DNA of 64,000 nt. Origin: Vanilla planifolia (taxonomy: Eukaryota; Streptophyta; Magnoliopsida; Asparagales; Orchidaceae). Below, piece after piece: positions 37,175 to 51,345 of the stretch. A model generated the notes under the pieces. It was not told where the DNA came from, did no database searches, and saw only the letters and a list, made by a program, of their open reading frames with translations. The position numbers were made by a program, and so were the translations under genes. The stretch lies in assembly GCA_023846275.1 (NCBI GenBank), contig CM043875.1, positions 23,688,593 to 23,752,592 of the forward strand. Reading direction: 5' to 3'. Positions within the stretch are counted from its first letter, which is position 1. Each line of letters opens with the position of its first letter.

Positions 37175-38281
37175 ATAATATTGTTGTCTCATATATCTAA
37201 GCATAAATCTAAAGTATTGTTACTAGACAAATCCTATGGGTATAATTGGGAATGATATATATTTTGTGTAAAATTGTATGCAATTCAATGTAAAATCTCA
37301 AAATACATAATAATTCTATTACTTGTGAGTACTAAACCTTAAAATAAAAATATATGGTTTGATTTAAAATCATTAATTTGGTAAGTAATTATGTAGCACT
37401 ACTAACCATTTTCTCATGCTTTATTTCTCTCATATTTTTAACCAAGTTTGTTTTTTTCATTGTTTTGTCTACTTCAAATATTATAAATATCATTATGCAC
37501 CCTCTTTTTGAATCTCAAATGGCTTGGAAAGCTAACTGTAGAATTCAAACTTAGAATCCCTTTTAAAATCTTTCAATTTGTTAATGAGAGTATTTTCAAC
37601 AAGTTTCACTTATCTGTCTCTTCCTTGTACCATGAGTAGCTCTTTTTTTGCTATGAAACTAATCATCTACATTTATCTACAGTACTTATATTCTGTCATT
37701 ACGTTAAAATTAGTAACATAACAATAGAAGGGAATGTGTGTTATTGTTGTCAAGCAAATATAGTATAATATCTTTTTAGTTGTATAATTCCTTGTTTAGT
37801 AGCACAATTCTTTTGATTTATTTTTCTATCATGTTGTTTTCTTTTATAAAGTTATAATTAATCACCATCATATAGTTTAGACATTAATTTCAAGTTCTTT
37901 TGCAAAATATGATTTCAAAAGAGTGATGGAGATTACATATTATGTTTTCAAGGTGAAGTTTTCTAGTTATTTGAAGATTTAATATTTTGTTAATATTCTA
38001 GTTATTTGCATATTTATAATATTAACTGTAGCTAATGATCATCATTCAAAGAGTACTTCAAGGACTTAAGCAATCTGTCAAGATATCTAAATGTTAATTT
38101 TTTATAGTCTTTCAATTAGGTTCTCTTATCTCATTGATATTGCTTAGAGATGTAGTGTTCATTTTTTTAATTTGGTAATGTGCATAATAATTTTGGAGAC
38201 ACTCAACTTATTTCAAAAAATATTACAAATTCACCAATAATTACATAAATCTCAAATATTGTAAGGTATGCACAATGGATC
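37175..38281. repeat. 1.1-kb duplication, copy B
   Basis: Second copy of 35400-36580, offset about 1.78 kb, ending aaatattgtaaggtatgcac. Slightly shorter because of small deletions. Confidence 0.8.
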
Positions 38282-39320
38282 ACACACACCTATATATATT
38301 TGAATTCATAAGAGAACTAGTTTAGAGCCTAGACTTGCACATCCATCACACACCATTGCCATTTGTGAATATAATTTTATTTGTATTCTTAAGCACAAAG
38401 ATTAAATAGTTGTGTAAGTATGTTTCCATAATAAAAACTTATTGAGATATACCTTGATTGTGAGTTATCTTTGATGATATACCCATCACTCACTAAGCTA
38501 AAAATCTTGGGTTTCATGAACTAGCAATTGATCTATAGATAAAATGCATGTTATTATCCCACATTGGTCCTTAAATAAGCTAACTAAATACATATTTTAC
38601 TTATAAATATTATTTAAATATCTATTTTCTTTTTTAAGACTATCAATTATAATTTTATGAAATTGTGAAAAGTAGTTATAAAATTATTTTCATAAAGATT
38701 AAAATATATGAGACTTTGGAATCAATCTTGACAAAAATCTTATGACATTAGGAACTAAAAATATAAAAGATAATATAAAACCATATAATTTCAAATCTAC
38801 AACAAAACTATAAAGATAATCTCTTCTTTAATGTTGTTGAGTCATTGTATTATTTTTTTTATTAACAACAAATTATATTGAATTTGAAAATCTAAATTAT
38901 TAAATTCAAGTTCTTCAAATCTTATTTGGATTATTATAATAACCTTTATTCACAAGTATTTAAAGAAGTTTCAAATTTATATCTCAACCAATTGATACAA
39001 TTTGATTAAAAAAATTACATTTATGAAATATAAATTAGTATCAACTTAGCCTCATGATATATTATCATGTAGGTTGACTAAATTATTATCATTAATAAAG
39101 TGGCTAATTATGATTCCTTATCATCCTCACAATCTTATTAATAGTAAGACATAATTATCATACTTAGCGATTTCTAAATCTTCTTGTCTTGAGTTTCTAT
39201 TGAATATATGAATAATCATTGGGAATAATTATACTTCAACCTTGTAGTAATAAAAAATCATTGCTTTGATGAGCTTAACATTGCCACTCTAGGTGCATTT
39301 TGTGTATAAAAACTTTAAAC

Positions 39321-39361
<41 letters not shown>

Positions 39362-40285
39362 TTGCATATATTTAGTATTATCATATTATCAAATTTATGT
39401 ATTTGATCTTAAGTTATATTATGTCAATTGCTTAATAATCTTTATAGTAACTTTTACATCTTGTGTTAAAAAAGAGTTAAATGGCATAGACCACATACAA
39501 GTTTCATATAAATTCATAAATATTTATAAAAAATATAAATTACAAAATGATTTAATGTTATTTATATAAAGTATCACAATTGCTCAAATTAATTTTTAGA
39601 TTTATCCTCTCTATGAATATCATATTATCATATTGGAATTTATAATTAAAAGATATAATATTTTTATAAAAATATATTAGTGCTGCTGATTACCTTATAA
39701 GATGTATTATAATATGCTATATAGGTTAGACTTAAATTTATTAAACTTAGAGTTAATCTAGGTAAAGTAACACATCACATTTAAAAAAGAAGCTAAGATA
39801 TCATTTTTTATGTTTGAAATGACTTATAACTATTTTATACTCATAGAATAGATGAATTGTGTGATTAAAAAAATCATATTAGTTTAAGATTAAATTTTCT
39901 TTATTAATTTCTGATTAAATGTTGACGTTTGTGCATTGAATATCAAATATTACAAATCTTTATTTGCTCAACTTATTTAATTGAGTAAATGAGGTGAAAT
40001 AGTTAAATAACTCTTATTAGCCTTATTTAATAAATGATAAATATATGCTGTATTTAGGCTACTATTTTCAATAACATTTTTAATATATATATTTAAAGTA
40101 AAATAATACATGCAAGGAATCGAATTAAATTTACTCGTTGGATTCCAGAGACAATCTGGGCATTGGTTCCTTGTTTTTTTCAAATGAGTCTGAAAACATC
40201 ATGTGACTGCGGCAGGATTGTCCTACTCAACTTTTACCGCGCGATCAAACTCTGTTAAGTAGATTTGCGTTATGATTCGTGTCTC
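38282..40285. other. AT-rich spacer upstream of the MRS2 gene
   Basis: No gene recognised. It contains a long TA microsatellite and becomes less AT-rich from about 40100 towards the gene. Confidence 0.5.
39323..39356. repeat. (TA)n microsatellite
   Basis: About 17 TA units. Confidence 0.95.
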
Positions 40286-40559
40286 GATTTGCTTATAAAT
40301 ATAGTAGTAACAAAGGGATTTCAAACGTATCAAAAAGGTTCCAGTAATTACAGAATTGCCCTGCCACTGTCATCATGCACTAATTAATCAGCAAGCACTA
40401 CGATTACATTATAATTAAGAGTTGCCGGAAGCAGAATCATCAGCTGCGTACTGCGCCGCGAGAATTCTGAGGTTCCGGCCATAACACCAGGGATGTGATA
40501 CTTCCGAAGTGGGCGGCGTTGGTGTGAGCCGACGGAGACGGGGGAGGAATTCTGGAATA
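40286..40559 (+). promoter_or_regulatory. MRS2 core promoter and leader with two tiny upstream ORFs
   Basis: A TATA-like ttataaatatag lies at about 40293-40304. Transcription would then start near 40325-40335, giving a leader of about 230 nt. That leader has two upstream ATGs, both followed almost at once by stops: ATGCACTAA at 40375-40383 and ATGTGA at 40493-40498. The ATG at 40560 is the first with a long frame and fits the family N-terminus. Confidence 0.5.
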
Positions 40560-40836
40560 ATGGATAGGGAGCGAACAGCAGCAACTGCGTTGGTAATGGA
40601 AGGGTTGAAGAAGAAGGCGGCGACAGCTAGGAGCTGGATTTTGTTGGATTCTTCTGGAGAGGAGACGATCCTTGATGTGGATAAGTACGCGATTATGCAC
40701 CGTGTTCAGATTCACGCCCGAGATCTCCGGATTCTCGACCCCCTCCTCTCCTATCCTTCGACCATAATGGGGAGGGAACGGGCAATTGTTCTCAACCTTG
40801 AGGTTAAACAATCTGTTTTGCTTTTAGCTCTTCTTT

Positions 40837-40872
<36 letters not shown>

Positions 40873-43800
40873 TGTTTGCTTTGTGAGTGTTTGGATTGTC
40901 CTGATTTTGACGAGCAGCATATCAAAGCGATAATAACAGCAGAAGAGGTAAAATATTATTGTCTTCATCCGATTTTGGTGATCCCAACCATCCAATTCAG
41001 ATAATGTCTTAGTTTCTTTGGAGTAGGTGTTGCTGAGGGATCCTTTCGAAGAAAACGTTGTGCCTGTAGTTGAGGAGCTTCGGAGGCGTCTACATCCGCT
41101 GGCTCCACAGATAGTACAAGATGAAGGGGGAGAGAACGTGAGCGTACAACATGATCTAGAAATTATTGATGAAGATGGTAAGTTTTAGTAGTCCATTGTT
41201 ATTAAAATTCATTTTTCATTAACTTTTGATGCTCTGTCGCTGTATGCCATCGACATTTTCTTTGAACTCAATTCCTGTTATCACCTAGAGACCAGGTTTT
41301 CAATCTAGTTTCGAGTTGGTTGGAAGAGATTTTCTCCGTCGTTGCTTTCAACGAAAGCGCATTAATAATGTATATGCTTTAATGTTCTTTATAAATATGA
41401 TATTCTTTTTGAACCTCTTAAATGGTTCATGACCGTGAGGGATGTATCCATCGAACAGTTATTGTCCAACTTTGTGAGAATAAAGATGACTTAGTCAACA
41501 CATGACAACATGACCTATTACCAATAGTTGTGCTAGTGGAAGTTCTAGATGGGGATTTCACTTCACTAATTTGTTAATCCATACTTTGGAAAACCACATT
41601 TAGGAAGAATTACATTGCTGAGAAACACCTATGTACATTTCTTTCACAAAACAAAGATCAAAAATAAAGCCACGAGTAAATGTTAGTCCGTGTATTTCCA
41701 TAAAGTGCTCTGTGTCTCTCAAACTTGCAAGGATATCAACACGTTCAGACACCAAAACGCACACACTTGCTTGTGCTTATGCACAATAATTGACACATAG
41801 GGTTACGAATGGGCACCTATTGATGTTTTTACCAAGATGTGTTGCATAAGAATATTATACATTTCTAAATAATTATTGACTATAAAACATGCTTAATCGC
41901 AGAATCCCCTTTTGAGTTTAGAGCACTAGAAGTTGCTCTAGAGGCTATTTGTAGCTTCCTTGATGCACGTACTACAGAACTGGAGACTTCTGCCTATCCA
42001 GCCTTGGATGAACTGACGTCTAAGGTGCGAGAGGATCTTTTTGATGTCTGGAATCCTATTTTGTGTTTAGTTTTAGTACTACTATATCTGGAATGATGCT
42101 TGTTGCTTGCCTTTCATAAACTTAATTTCAATTAGTTTTTGTAGTCATCTGGATTATTGTTGCAGTATGTTGCCACATTGACATTTGCTTTTATATATTG
42201 AGGTGTTTAGTAAAATTTGTGTTTGTATGTGAGAGCTTGTTCATCATGTCTATAGCTGCTACTGGTGAATGAATAATTGATGCTGTTGACGGTGGATTAA
42301 TAACTTGTGATACTAGTGTTGTTTGTCCATTGTATATGGGTGTATCTGCATCTGCATGTGTATACAGTATATAAGTCTACTATCATGTATATATAAGTGC
42401 GAACTATTATTTTTTTTCTCAGAAATGATCTGATCTTCACAAAGTTCAAGTCATAACAATATAAGATCAAGTCTAAGATTTTATGATCTAAACCTGAGAC
42501 TTGGGGAACTAGTTGATCACAAATTATTTTTTTTGCTAGTTGAAATTGATAAGAAATGACTCGTCCTTTGCTCCCTAAGAAATTTTTCATATTAAACTAA
42601 ATTTTTAAAACCACTAGAAAAACTGTAATAGTTATTTTGTTCATGTGACATAGAATTTAAGTTCATTACAATTCTAATGTGCCATAAAAGTTATGATTTT
42701 TTTTTTCTCACAACCTTCATCATTCTTTAGGGTTGATGCATTACTAAATCATACCAATAATCCATAAAATTCAACATCCTGACATATTTGATTATGTAAA
42801 TTAATGTGATTGAGTGTGATTTCACACATGGATTCTAGTTGACCAAAACTTCAGCCAATACAAAAGTTTGCAAGCATCTGTTCATACGTAGGGATAGTAG
42901 TATATCCAACTACTCGCATACAAACAATCACATGATTGGGCACAACAGCTTGCTCATCTTTACTAATGATTATGATCTAATTTCTTTTTCAAGTAGAACT
43001 TCTTGTAGGGTTAAATATTACATTGATTAGTAGATGCTAACTAGGTTATTATGTAAAGATTTGGGAAGTTATTGTCAAAATTCTGGTTTCAACTCCTCTC
43101 ATACATCATTTTTGCTTTTACCTCAACTATTAAAAAGATGATGTGCAAAAGTTAGTTTATTTTGAGCATTATCAATTTGCAAAAATCATAAACTTAAACT
43201 TTAAAAAAAAGTTTTAAAAGAACGCCAGGTTTTTGTTATATGAGCTTCCCTTATTTTCGTTAGCAGATTCAATGTAGCAAATGTTTCCTTTTCCCTTGTT
43301 TTTGGAGTGGTCATGTCTCTCAGTGTTTGTCAAATTAGTCTTATAATTCTTATTTGCAGTGCTGATGACCTTTATGTGCTGCTTTGATACATCAATTATT
43401 CAGATCTATTTTTTTCAAAACACCACATGGTATGCTGCTTCTGTAGTTAACTGTGGCCTTCATTTCCAGTCAAATCATACTCCTTAATCCCAGTGAATTA
43501 TTTATTAAGTGTTATCATGACCTGCAGATTAGCAGCAAAAACTTGGATCGTGTTAGGAAATTGAAGAGTGCAATGAGTAGATTGACTGCTCGGGTTCAGA
43601 AGGTATTTTTTATATCTATGTTTTGAATAGTTTTGTGGATATGTTCGGTGGGCTATGTGCTGATAACCTAATTCACGTATTACCATTTTCCATAATTTTA
43701 GCAACAGTTTTCTGTCAGATACAGATGAAAGTTCCTGTACAGATTTCCTTCCTGTGCTAACTGTGTTGTTGAACATTTTCACTCACGCATATATGATTTG

Positions 43801-46800
43801 TATTATTGGTTTTCCTATTGGTTTTATTCTATAGAAATTATATGTTCATATCCTATACGTTTGCTTTGCATTGCACTTTTTCTACTTTATTTTGGGTGAT
43901 TACAATCTTTTAATAAAGGTCAGATCATGTTTGGAAGTGCCATTAAACTTTCGAGAATTGGTTTATGCATATTTGTAGTTTTTTCTTTGGTTTTGAATTC
44001 GTAGTACAGGCATAAACATTCTCATGAAATTTTGTATTCAATTTTTACTACAAATGGTATTCTATGGTGCTTTACTTGTAATGAAACTGCATCTCCTACT
44101 TTCCCAAGGTACGTAACACTGTAATCAAAATATTTGAGGAACCATCCCCTGATTATTCAGATGATCTTTTGAGGCATTTTGCAAAAGAGATGAGATTTCT
44201 TCTTCTCCTAAGTCAACAACATTCTCTAGCCTTATTGAGTTAGTTAACTCTTCGTACTTACCTTTTAACTTGGTTTAGGTTATTGAATATTATAAATCTT
44301 GCATTGCAAAATTTTTATATTGTTCTCCTTTTTTTGTTTGTTTTACATCAAGATGGATAAAAAGATATAGGATAGTTGATACAGGAGTTTTCCTTGCATT
44401 CCTGTGGATGTAAAAAGCATGCGTTGTTTTAAATATAGACTACTTACTAAGTATAACACGTGCAACTTCCTTTGCAACAAATATGCTTAAGGAATTAGAT
44501 AACTAAACAGTTATTGCATGTCCAGGTAAGGGATGAACTTGAGCAGTTACTGGATGATGATGATGACATGGCAGATCTTTATTTGTCTAGAAAATTATTT
44601 GGTCCATTATCTCCTCTAAGTGGCTCTGCAGCAACCAACTGGGGCCCTGCTTCACCAACAATTGGGTCAAGAATATCTAGAACAAGCAGGGCAAGTACAG
44701 CTACAATACATGGAAACGACAATGATGTTGAGGAGCTGGAAATGTTACTTGAGGTCATAAAATCAGAATGTGACATTCATCTTGTGTTCTTAAACTTTGA
44801 GATCAAAGAAACATGCTGATTAAGAAAATTACATACCAATATTTTCTCCTAATCATATGCAGGCTTACTTCATGCAGATTGATGGAACACTCAACAAATT
44901 AACTACGGCAAGTGCCTGTTCTATCCTATTTATTCGTTGGCCTCTTTTTTTATTTTGGAAAACCCAACACAAACTAACACGTTCAAAGGCACCTAGGGAT
45001 ACTTTTCCAACATTGTGAAGGGTAATTTTGTGAGTTCTGATGTTTCATCATCTGCTGTTTAAGTATCTCTGTTGAGATAAACCTAGCCTTTAAATCATGT
45101 TGATAAATAGCCTTGGTTTCCTTTAATCTACAGTTAAAACTTTCGTAGCATTTCTGTTCCTTTATTATTTGCATTTCGATCAAGGACCAGAAAGTGTCTT
45201 GCCTTCATTTGGACTTATATAAAATTTTAAACAAGCACCTCCATAGATTATCATGTCATTTGCTGTACATGTACATATGCATGAAGATTTCATTCATAGT
45301 AAGTTCACTACCTTATATTTCTAGCTGCAAGACCTTAAGCTATGAATGACATGGTGAAACCATTGAGATCTGCTTAATTATGTAGTTGTGCACTAGGCGC
45401 CACTACTTTATTTCAAGAATTAGCATGATTAGAATCTAAAGTCTTAGGAATTAGTAGTGCATTATTAACAAGGACAAAAATTTGAGTTGTACTGAATTTT
45501 ACATCTAGATATCTTGCATCATAATGTAAATTGTAGGCAATTTTAGGTAAATGTGTCACCACACCACGAACTTTATTACCTTTTTGTGCAATGTTCTCTA
45601 CTTCAAGAAAAATGTCTTCTAGTTCTTTCTTTAGGCCATGATATCATGTCATTGTTAAATAAATGTTACACTTGTGAATAAATATACAACTTTCTCCTTT
45701 TTTGTTATTTTTTAGTATGTTTTGTAGAGTTCTCGGGAAAAAATAATCAATACATTTTAGGGAGAAGATAGACAGATTATGCTACTCCTAATTAGATCAT
45801 AAATTCTTGTTTCTTTCCCTTCCTCTCCGTTGATGTATGTTCTTCTTAATATGCATGTTTGATTTATTAATGTGTTATGTTTGTTTGATTTATTAGTGTG
45901 TTATCCTTTAGGAATTTGTATATATTACATTAAGTGTCATGTTTTTATTTTTTAAGTTATTTATTTATCATAAATAGAATTAACTATCTTAGGCTTGAAT
46001 TTTAATATCTATGTTAGTAATTATGTTTCATGGAATTGTACTTAGAAAAATTTTATATTTTGTTACGTCAATCTTCTTATCCTGATCTTATTGTATTCAT
46101 CATGAAGAACATATTGCGTTTGCATCATTCAGAAATTTACTTCTTGGAATTCCTATATTTATTTTACTATACATTTGTTATTTTTAGTGTACCATTACAA
46201 TCCCTTTTTTTTTTTTTTTATATCACTATTATCTAAATTTAAATTCTTCTCTTGATTTTTCTTCTATATGATGGATTTGTATTTTTTTTATAATCATTGA
46301 TATAAAATGTAAATGTTATTGTTTTATTTATTTTATTTTCTAAAAAATAATTAATAAATTTTAAAGTTGAATTTAAATTTATTTATGTAATTTTTTTATT
46401 TGAATTTTTATTCAATTTAGTTTTGTATTTTGGTTTGAATTTTAGGTTTGTTTGGAGTAAGTTTAATTTATTAGGATTAGGATGAAGTTGTTAAATTTTT
46501 TAATTTAAATATCATAATTTTTTATATAAATAAGATTTTTAATAGAATAGTCAAATTAATATAGTTGATCTTGATAAGTTATTGAATTATGTGTTTATAT
46601 TTTTGTGGATTTTTTGAAGACACGAGCAATGAACTCCTCTTCTTTTTCTAGTAAAGCTTAGGCATCCAACTCCTTTTCTCTCTCTAGAAAGACGTATGAA
46701 TGCTTCCTTCTTTTCTATATTCTTTTACCTTATTACATCTACGTTATCAATTTCACATTAGAGTTTTTCCATCTTTTATTGCAACGAAAAGTATCTGAAA

Positions 46801-48865
46801 ACTCACTTTTCAAAACATAACTAGAGCTTTAGTTGTGTGAAGTCTTCTTGAGATAAATATACTAACAATCAAATGTATGTATTCTTTATTGAAGAAGGTC
46901 AGAGTAAACATGATTTATGTCTTGATCTACCAAAGATATCTTGTGTATGGATATTTACATATATGTAGTTGTTAGACTATATTAAACTTATTGAATTAGC
47001 ATAAATAAATCTTTTACTAAATAATGTTAATGTGAGGGTTTTACTAAAAGCGATATATTGTATATACTAAAAATAATGAAAAGTGAACTAGGCCCATTGG
47101 ATTGGCTTCCAATTGTTGTGATAAATACACTTAGATGAATTTAGGCATAATAACTAGCTCAAGACATTAGAGTTGGTATAAGAACTTAGAATATAGATAT
47201 TACATTTCACAAGTTGATGGGGAAAGGGAAAATCATAATTCATGAGAAGATATTTCTTATGTCTTCAAAGAACAAAGCTTCATATAGTTGATGGGCTGCA
47301 TAAAACTTAAAAACAGCGATTGAAAATAATGAATAAGTGTTTCTAATGTATTATGTGACTGAAGCATATCAATCAAGAATAAATGTGAGTTAGAAGATTG
47401 TAATTAGATCACTAGTTTTATATGGTATGAGATGTTATGTGAAATTCAAATAGTTAAATACCAAGAGTATAGTAGAGCTAGATGAGCCAATATATTCAAA
47501 TGATTTGATTAAAAAATAAGTGAATTTGAGAGGAAATTGTTATAGTTTAGAGTGCAGATAAACTTCAGGAGAATTGGCAATGATGATTTGTTTATCTTTA
47601 GCACAAGTCAATTAATAGTCTTGTAAGAGATGTAAGTTATCAGATTCTCTATGAATTTGGGAAAGAATAGACAAAAAATGACTTGCTAAAAGACATAAAT
47701 GACTTCACTATTTGACAATATAATGACATGATTGGATTCACGTGCAACTTACGTCTTGAGAGAATAAGGTGATGAACTTTGCGGGGATGTTATAGAATCA
47801 TTATGTCAAACATCATCATATTTTTCAATTTAACATTGAATGCAACATTTAGTATTTGATTCCAATTTGCATGCAAAAGCGCAAAGATAATGAATTTATG
47901 CATCTATGGAGTTTTAGTGATGTTAATAAGAAGATGAAAAGCTTTTCTGCCTCGTTGTTGCTGATCAATTTTTATGTCTTTACCATAACCATTCATGAAT
48001 AATTGCACGATCTACTTCACCTCAATGCTTATATTAATTTACACTCCAAAGTTTGTGCAGCTGCGGGAGTACATTGATGATACAGAGGACTACATAAACA
48101 TTCAAGTACAACTTCAAAAATTTTATTCTCGTTGATTTGAATGATAATATCTGTACTAAACCTTCCATCATCCTTTCCATCTTGCAGCTTGATAACCAAC
48201 GAAATCAATTGATTCAGGTGATTTCTCTATGTCCTGCACTACGTGTTGTTTGTCAATATAACATATCGTCTAAGAAATGCATATCACACTGATCTCGCAA
48301 TAGAGCAGATTAGAATAAATCTAGGATTCTAAGTTCTGTGCCAAGGAGCCCAATCCGTCGTGGTTTAACCAAATTCGCAATAAGAATAGACCTTCCTTAT
48401 TAGAACGCATGACCTTAAGATTTATTTGGCAAAACTATTGATCGGACTTTGTTTTTAAAAAATCTGCTAATGAAAGATGTTGGTAGAAATAACTTATTTG
48501 TTTATAGAGGACAATAATCATTTTTAAAAGCAAAAACATACCAAATACTTGTTTTTTGTGCTGCTGCAGCTGGAGCTCTTCCTTAGCTCTGGAACGGTAT
48601 CTCTTTCGATCTATTCTTTAGTTGCCGGCATATTTGGCATGAATATACCATACTCATGGAATAATAACCATGCACATGTCTTCAGATTGGTACATGTCTA
48701 AACTCCACCTTTGCTATTTCATCTGCTTTCTCATGAAGCCTTTCCCTTGCTGCATTGTTTAAATTTGTCCCTGCACAGGTGGTAATTTTTTCAGGAATCG
48801 CGTCCGCTTTGTTTTTTGTCGCAATCATCGTTTATGCTCGTCAGAAAGGGCTTGTTGGCTCCTGA
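40560..48865 (+). CDS. MRS2: MRS2/MGT-type magnesium transporter, complete
   Basis: CorA-superfamily Mg2+ channel subunit; family members form pentamers in organelle, ER or plasma membranes. Exons: 40560-40802, 40918-40947, 41027-41177, 41903-42024, 43528-43602, 44526-44753, 44863-44907, 48061-48105, 48188-48217, 48570-48689 and 48779-48865. They sum to 1176 bp (391 aa, the usual family length) with every phase consistent. Visible blocks: [20 protein letters not shown] (residues ~37-56), [40 protein letters not shown], the acidic [24 protein letters not shown], and [18 protein letters not shown]. The first membrane helix ends in the diagnostic GMN (GIFGMN), then a second helix ([20 protein letters not shown]) and tail ARQKGLVGS. 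By recalled similarity it is nearest the Arabidopsis MRS2-2/7/8 group. Intron 7 (44908-48060) starts with GC. Intron 1 contains a 29-T run at 40839-40867. Confidence 0.95.
40839..40867. repeat. Poly(T) run in MRS2 intron 1
   Basis: 29 consecutive T in a 115-bp intron, 50 bp before the acceptor. It may act as part of the polypyrimidine signal and is likely length-variable. Confidence 0.95.
44908..48060 (+). other. MRS2 intron 7, 3.15 kb, GC-AG type
   Basis: The upstream exon ends ...AAATTAACTACG and the intron opens gcaagtg. The acceptor is tttgtgcag before CTGCGGGAG. The joined protein reads NKLTTLREYIDD, exactly the family sequence. The interior is AT-rich with no recognisable gene or intact transposon. 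Confidence 0.85.
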
Positions 48866-50539
48866 TTGTTCATGTCACTTGTAAGCTTGCGTGAGGTGAA
48901 TGTTAACTGTCTTCTTCCTATGTAAGTTTATCTAAATTGCTTTCATGCATCATCTTCTACCCTCGTGGTATTTATTGCTGCAGACCGCTGAAAAAATGCA
49001 TGCACTGTTTTCTTATTCGATGCAATCCCTGTGTTCGCACCTCGCATTGTATCTATACGGTAAGTAACATCACACCTGTTGTTGTATGAATCGATTATCG
49101 TACTATATTCTGGGGCCAAAAAAAAAATTTTAAAATATTTCCTTTTTTTTTTCAATCACATTCCAAGACGGGCGACACGTGAGAAAGCATCAAAGTTATT
49201 TCAACCGACCACCGTTTCTCTTTATTCCTTTTCATAAAGCTCGAGTATTCTACAATCACAATCTTCACAGCTTTTAAAGTCACGAATCTCGCGCACTTCG
49301 CTTTTTCCCTTTAGATGTTCTTTGTATTTATGATTATACCATGAAAATATTGCGACCAATGCCCTAACGAGAATGATTGGATCGACCAGTTAATATATTA
49401 TATGTAATTGTTGAGTTATAAAGTAATTCAAGCGAATTGTTATAATTATAATGTAGAAAAATAAGCAAGACTTAATGGTCCAGGACAAACAAAGAAAGGT
49501 AATCCGATGTGAAATGATCTTTATAAGTATTAACGCCTTTGGCAAGATAATTCCTGATGTGTGTTCCCAACTAATGCAATCTTACCAAGCATCCTCTTCC
49601 TTCACGACTAATTAAGCTCTCACCTTTTTGTTCTCTTCTTCTAGTTTGATGTTAATGCCCATTTTGGTAACTATGATAATTGTGATAGAGAAACAAGGAG
49701 ATAGGAATGTCACATGATGCATGATATCAAAATAAATAAAATTAACATAATAAACTTAGCAAATTATAGGTGTTTTTTAAAGAATAAAAGGATAATGCCC
49801 GAATAGTCATGATAATACATTTTTAAAAAGATTGATGATGTTATAAATTGTTATTGCTATCATGTTAGTTTTAGATTTAGGTGCCTATGAGTATCAGGTT
49901 TGGTGTATCTTAGATTTTTTTTTTATTTCAAGACTAAGGTAATGTGTTTCAACATGAGATCCGTATTAATATAAACCATATGAGACTAATGTTTGTGCTA
50001 TACTGGATAATACAAACATTCATTGAAACAAGTTAATAGCTATGGGGATTTATTACAACAAATGCATTCTTGTAGTTGTAAATGATTGTCTTAATTAAGC
50101 TACATTTTGTGGTATTTCTTTATTTCGTTACTATTAGTGTGTGTTGTAATTTTGACGGTATTGTGGGATGTGTTTAGATGAATGATGCAGAGCAGATTTA
50201 GAATTCTACTAAGGTCTAATTTAGAGTCTATAATACTTGAGATGTTCAATAGATTATTAGATAATAAGAAAAGATATTATGTACTAATTATGATTAAGTG
50301 ACGTGTGTGGTATTTTAGAATTTTTTAAATATTAACATTACAACTTTGTAATGCAGATTATTAAGTTGAGTATGTGGTAACACCTTGAACATTAAATATA
50401 AAATCATGTAAAACGATTTTTGTCACATCTGATTTCACACATATAAAATAAAATATTTAAGATAAATTTTATAAAAGGTATTTTAATAGAAAAGAGTAAT
50501 TCTAATTTTATATTACTATTTAGAAAATAAAAATTACTG

Positions 50540-51345
50540 AAAAGAGTGCATTTTTTTTTCGATGATGTGGGTGTTGATCGAAGTAAGAATTTGTTCAGTT
50601 ACTAGCTCTTTCGATGGAATGTCTTTCACATTTGATTCTTGTCTCTCACAAGGGATTTTGTTGTTGACTTTTTCGATGAAAGGTCTCTCCCATTTTTTCC
50701 TTATCTCGCACAAGGGAATTTAAAATCTCTCAAACTAGAGCAGGCATATAGACTTTATTCACAAAGGTGAAAACAGACAAATAAAAGAAATTTTTATTCT
50801 ATAATTTTCATCTTTTTATAACCTGGTGAGCATTCCTATTTATAGAGATATAAAGAATAAAATATTAATTTATTAACTTAGAAATGTAAAAAGATATTTA
50901 GAAATATCAAATAATATATTTTAGAATTTTAAACGATATTTTAGAATTTAAAATTTCAATATAAATTATAAAAAAAAATTTGAATAAAAAATGACTTAAA
51001 AAATTCTAAAATTAATTAAATTAAGTGTTCCTAAACAGATTGTGCATTTCGGGCTGTTGTAATGGCCAGCAGCAAAACGGTGGGGCGTGATCAGTGGGCG
51101 CAAGCGGAGGTCTTAATGCGTCCAGTTCGATTTTCAGGTAGTCGTGGGTTTGGTTGAAATGTTCGTGTTGGTAAGTGGTAGCGAGTCAGAGTGGATATAT
51201 TGATTCGTTGCGGGTGACAGGTCGAACGGATCATCAACCAGGTTCCTGAGTCAGTGTGGGTCATGCGAGTCGAGGGGGTACTTGTGGGCAGTGGTTACGA
51301 CAACTGATGATGACAAACTGTGGCAAAAACAGTCAAAAATTCAAT
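50540..51345. mobile_element. LTR-like segment with GC-rich core
   Basis: Repeated words ctctcacaagggattt and ctcgcacaagggaattt at about 50643 and 50706 precede a TATA-like tatttatagagatataaag (50848). About 190 bp of AT-rich sequence and an abrupt GC-rich block (51040-51345) follow. The layout parallels 2640-3330. No coding region or partner LTR found. Confidence 0.3.

Noticed and set aside
44579..44776. Minus-strand frame opposite MRS2 exon 6
   Set aside because: It is the antisense shadow of a Ser- and Asp-rich coding exon.
46030..46236. 68-codon frame in MRS2 intron 7
   Set aside because: It is Phe/Leu/Tyr-rich from T-rich intron sequence and has no motif; treated as chance.
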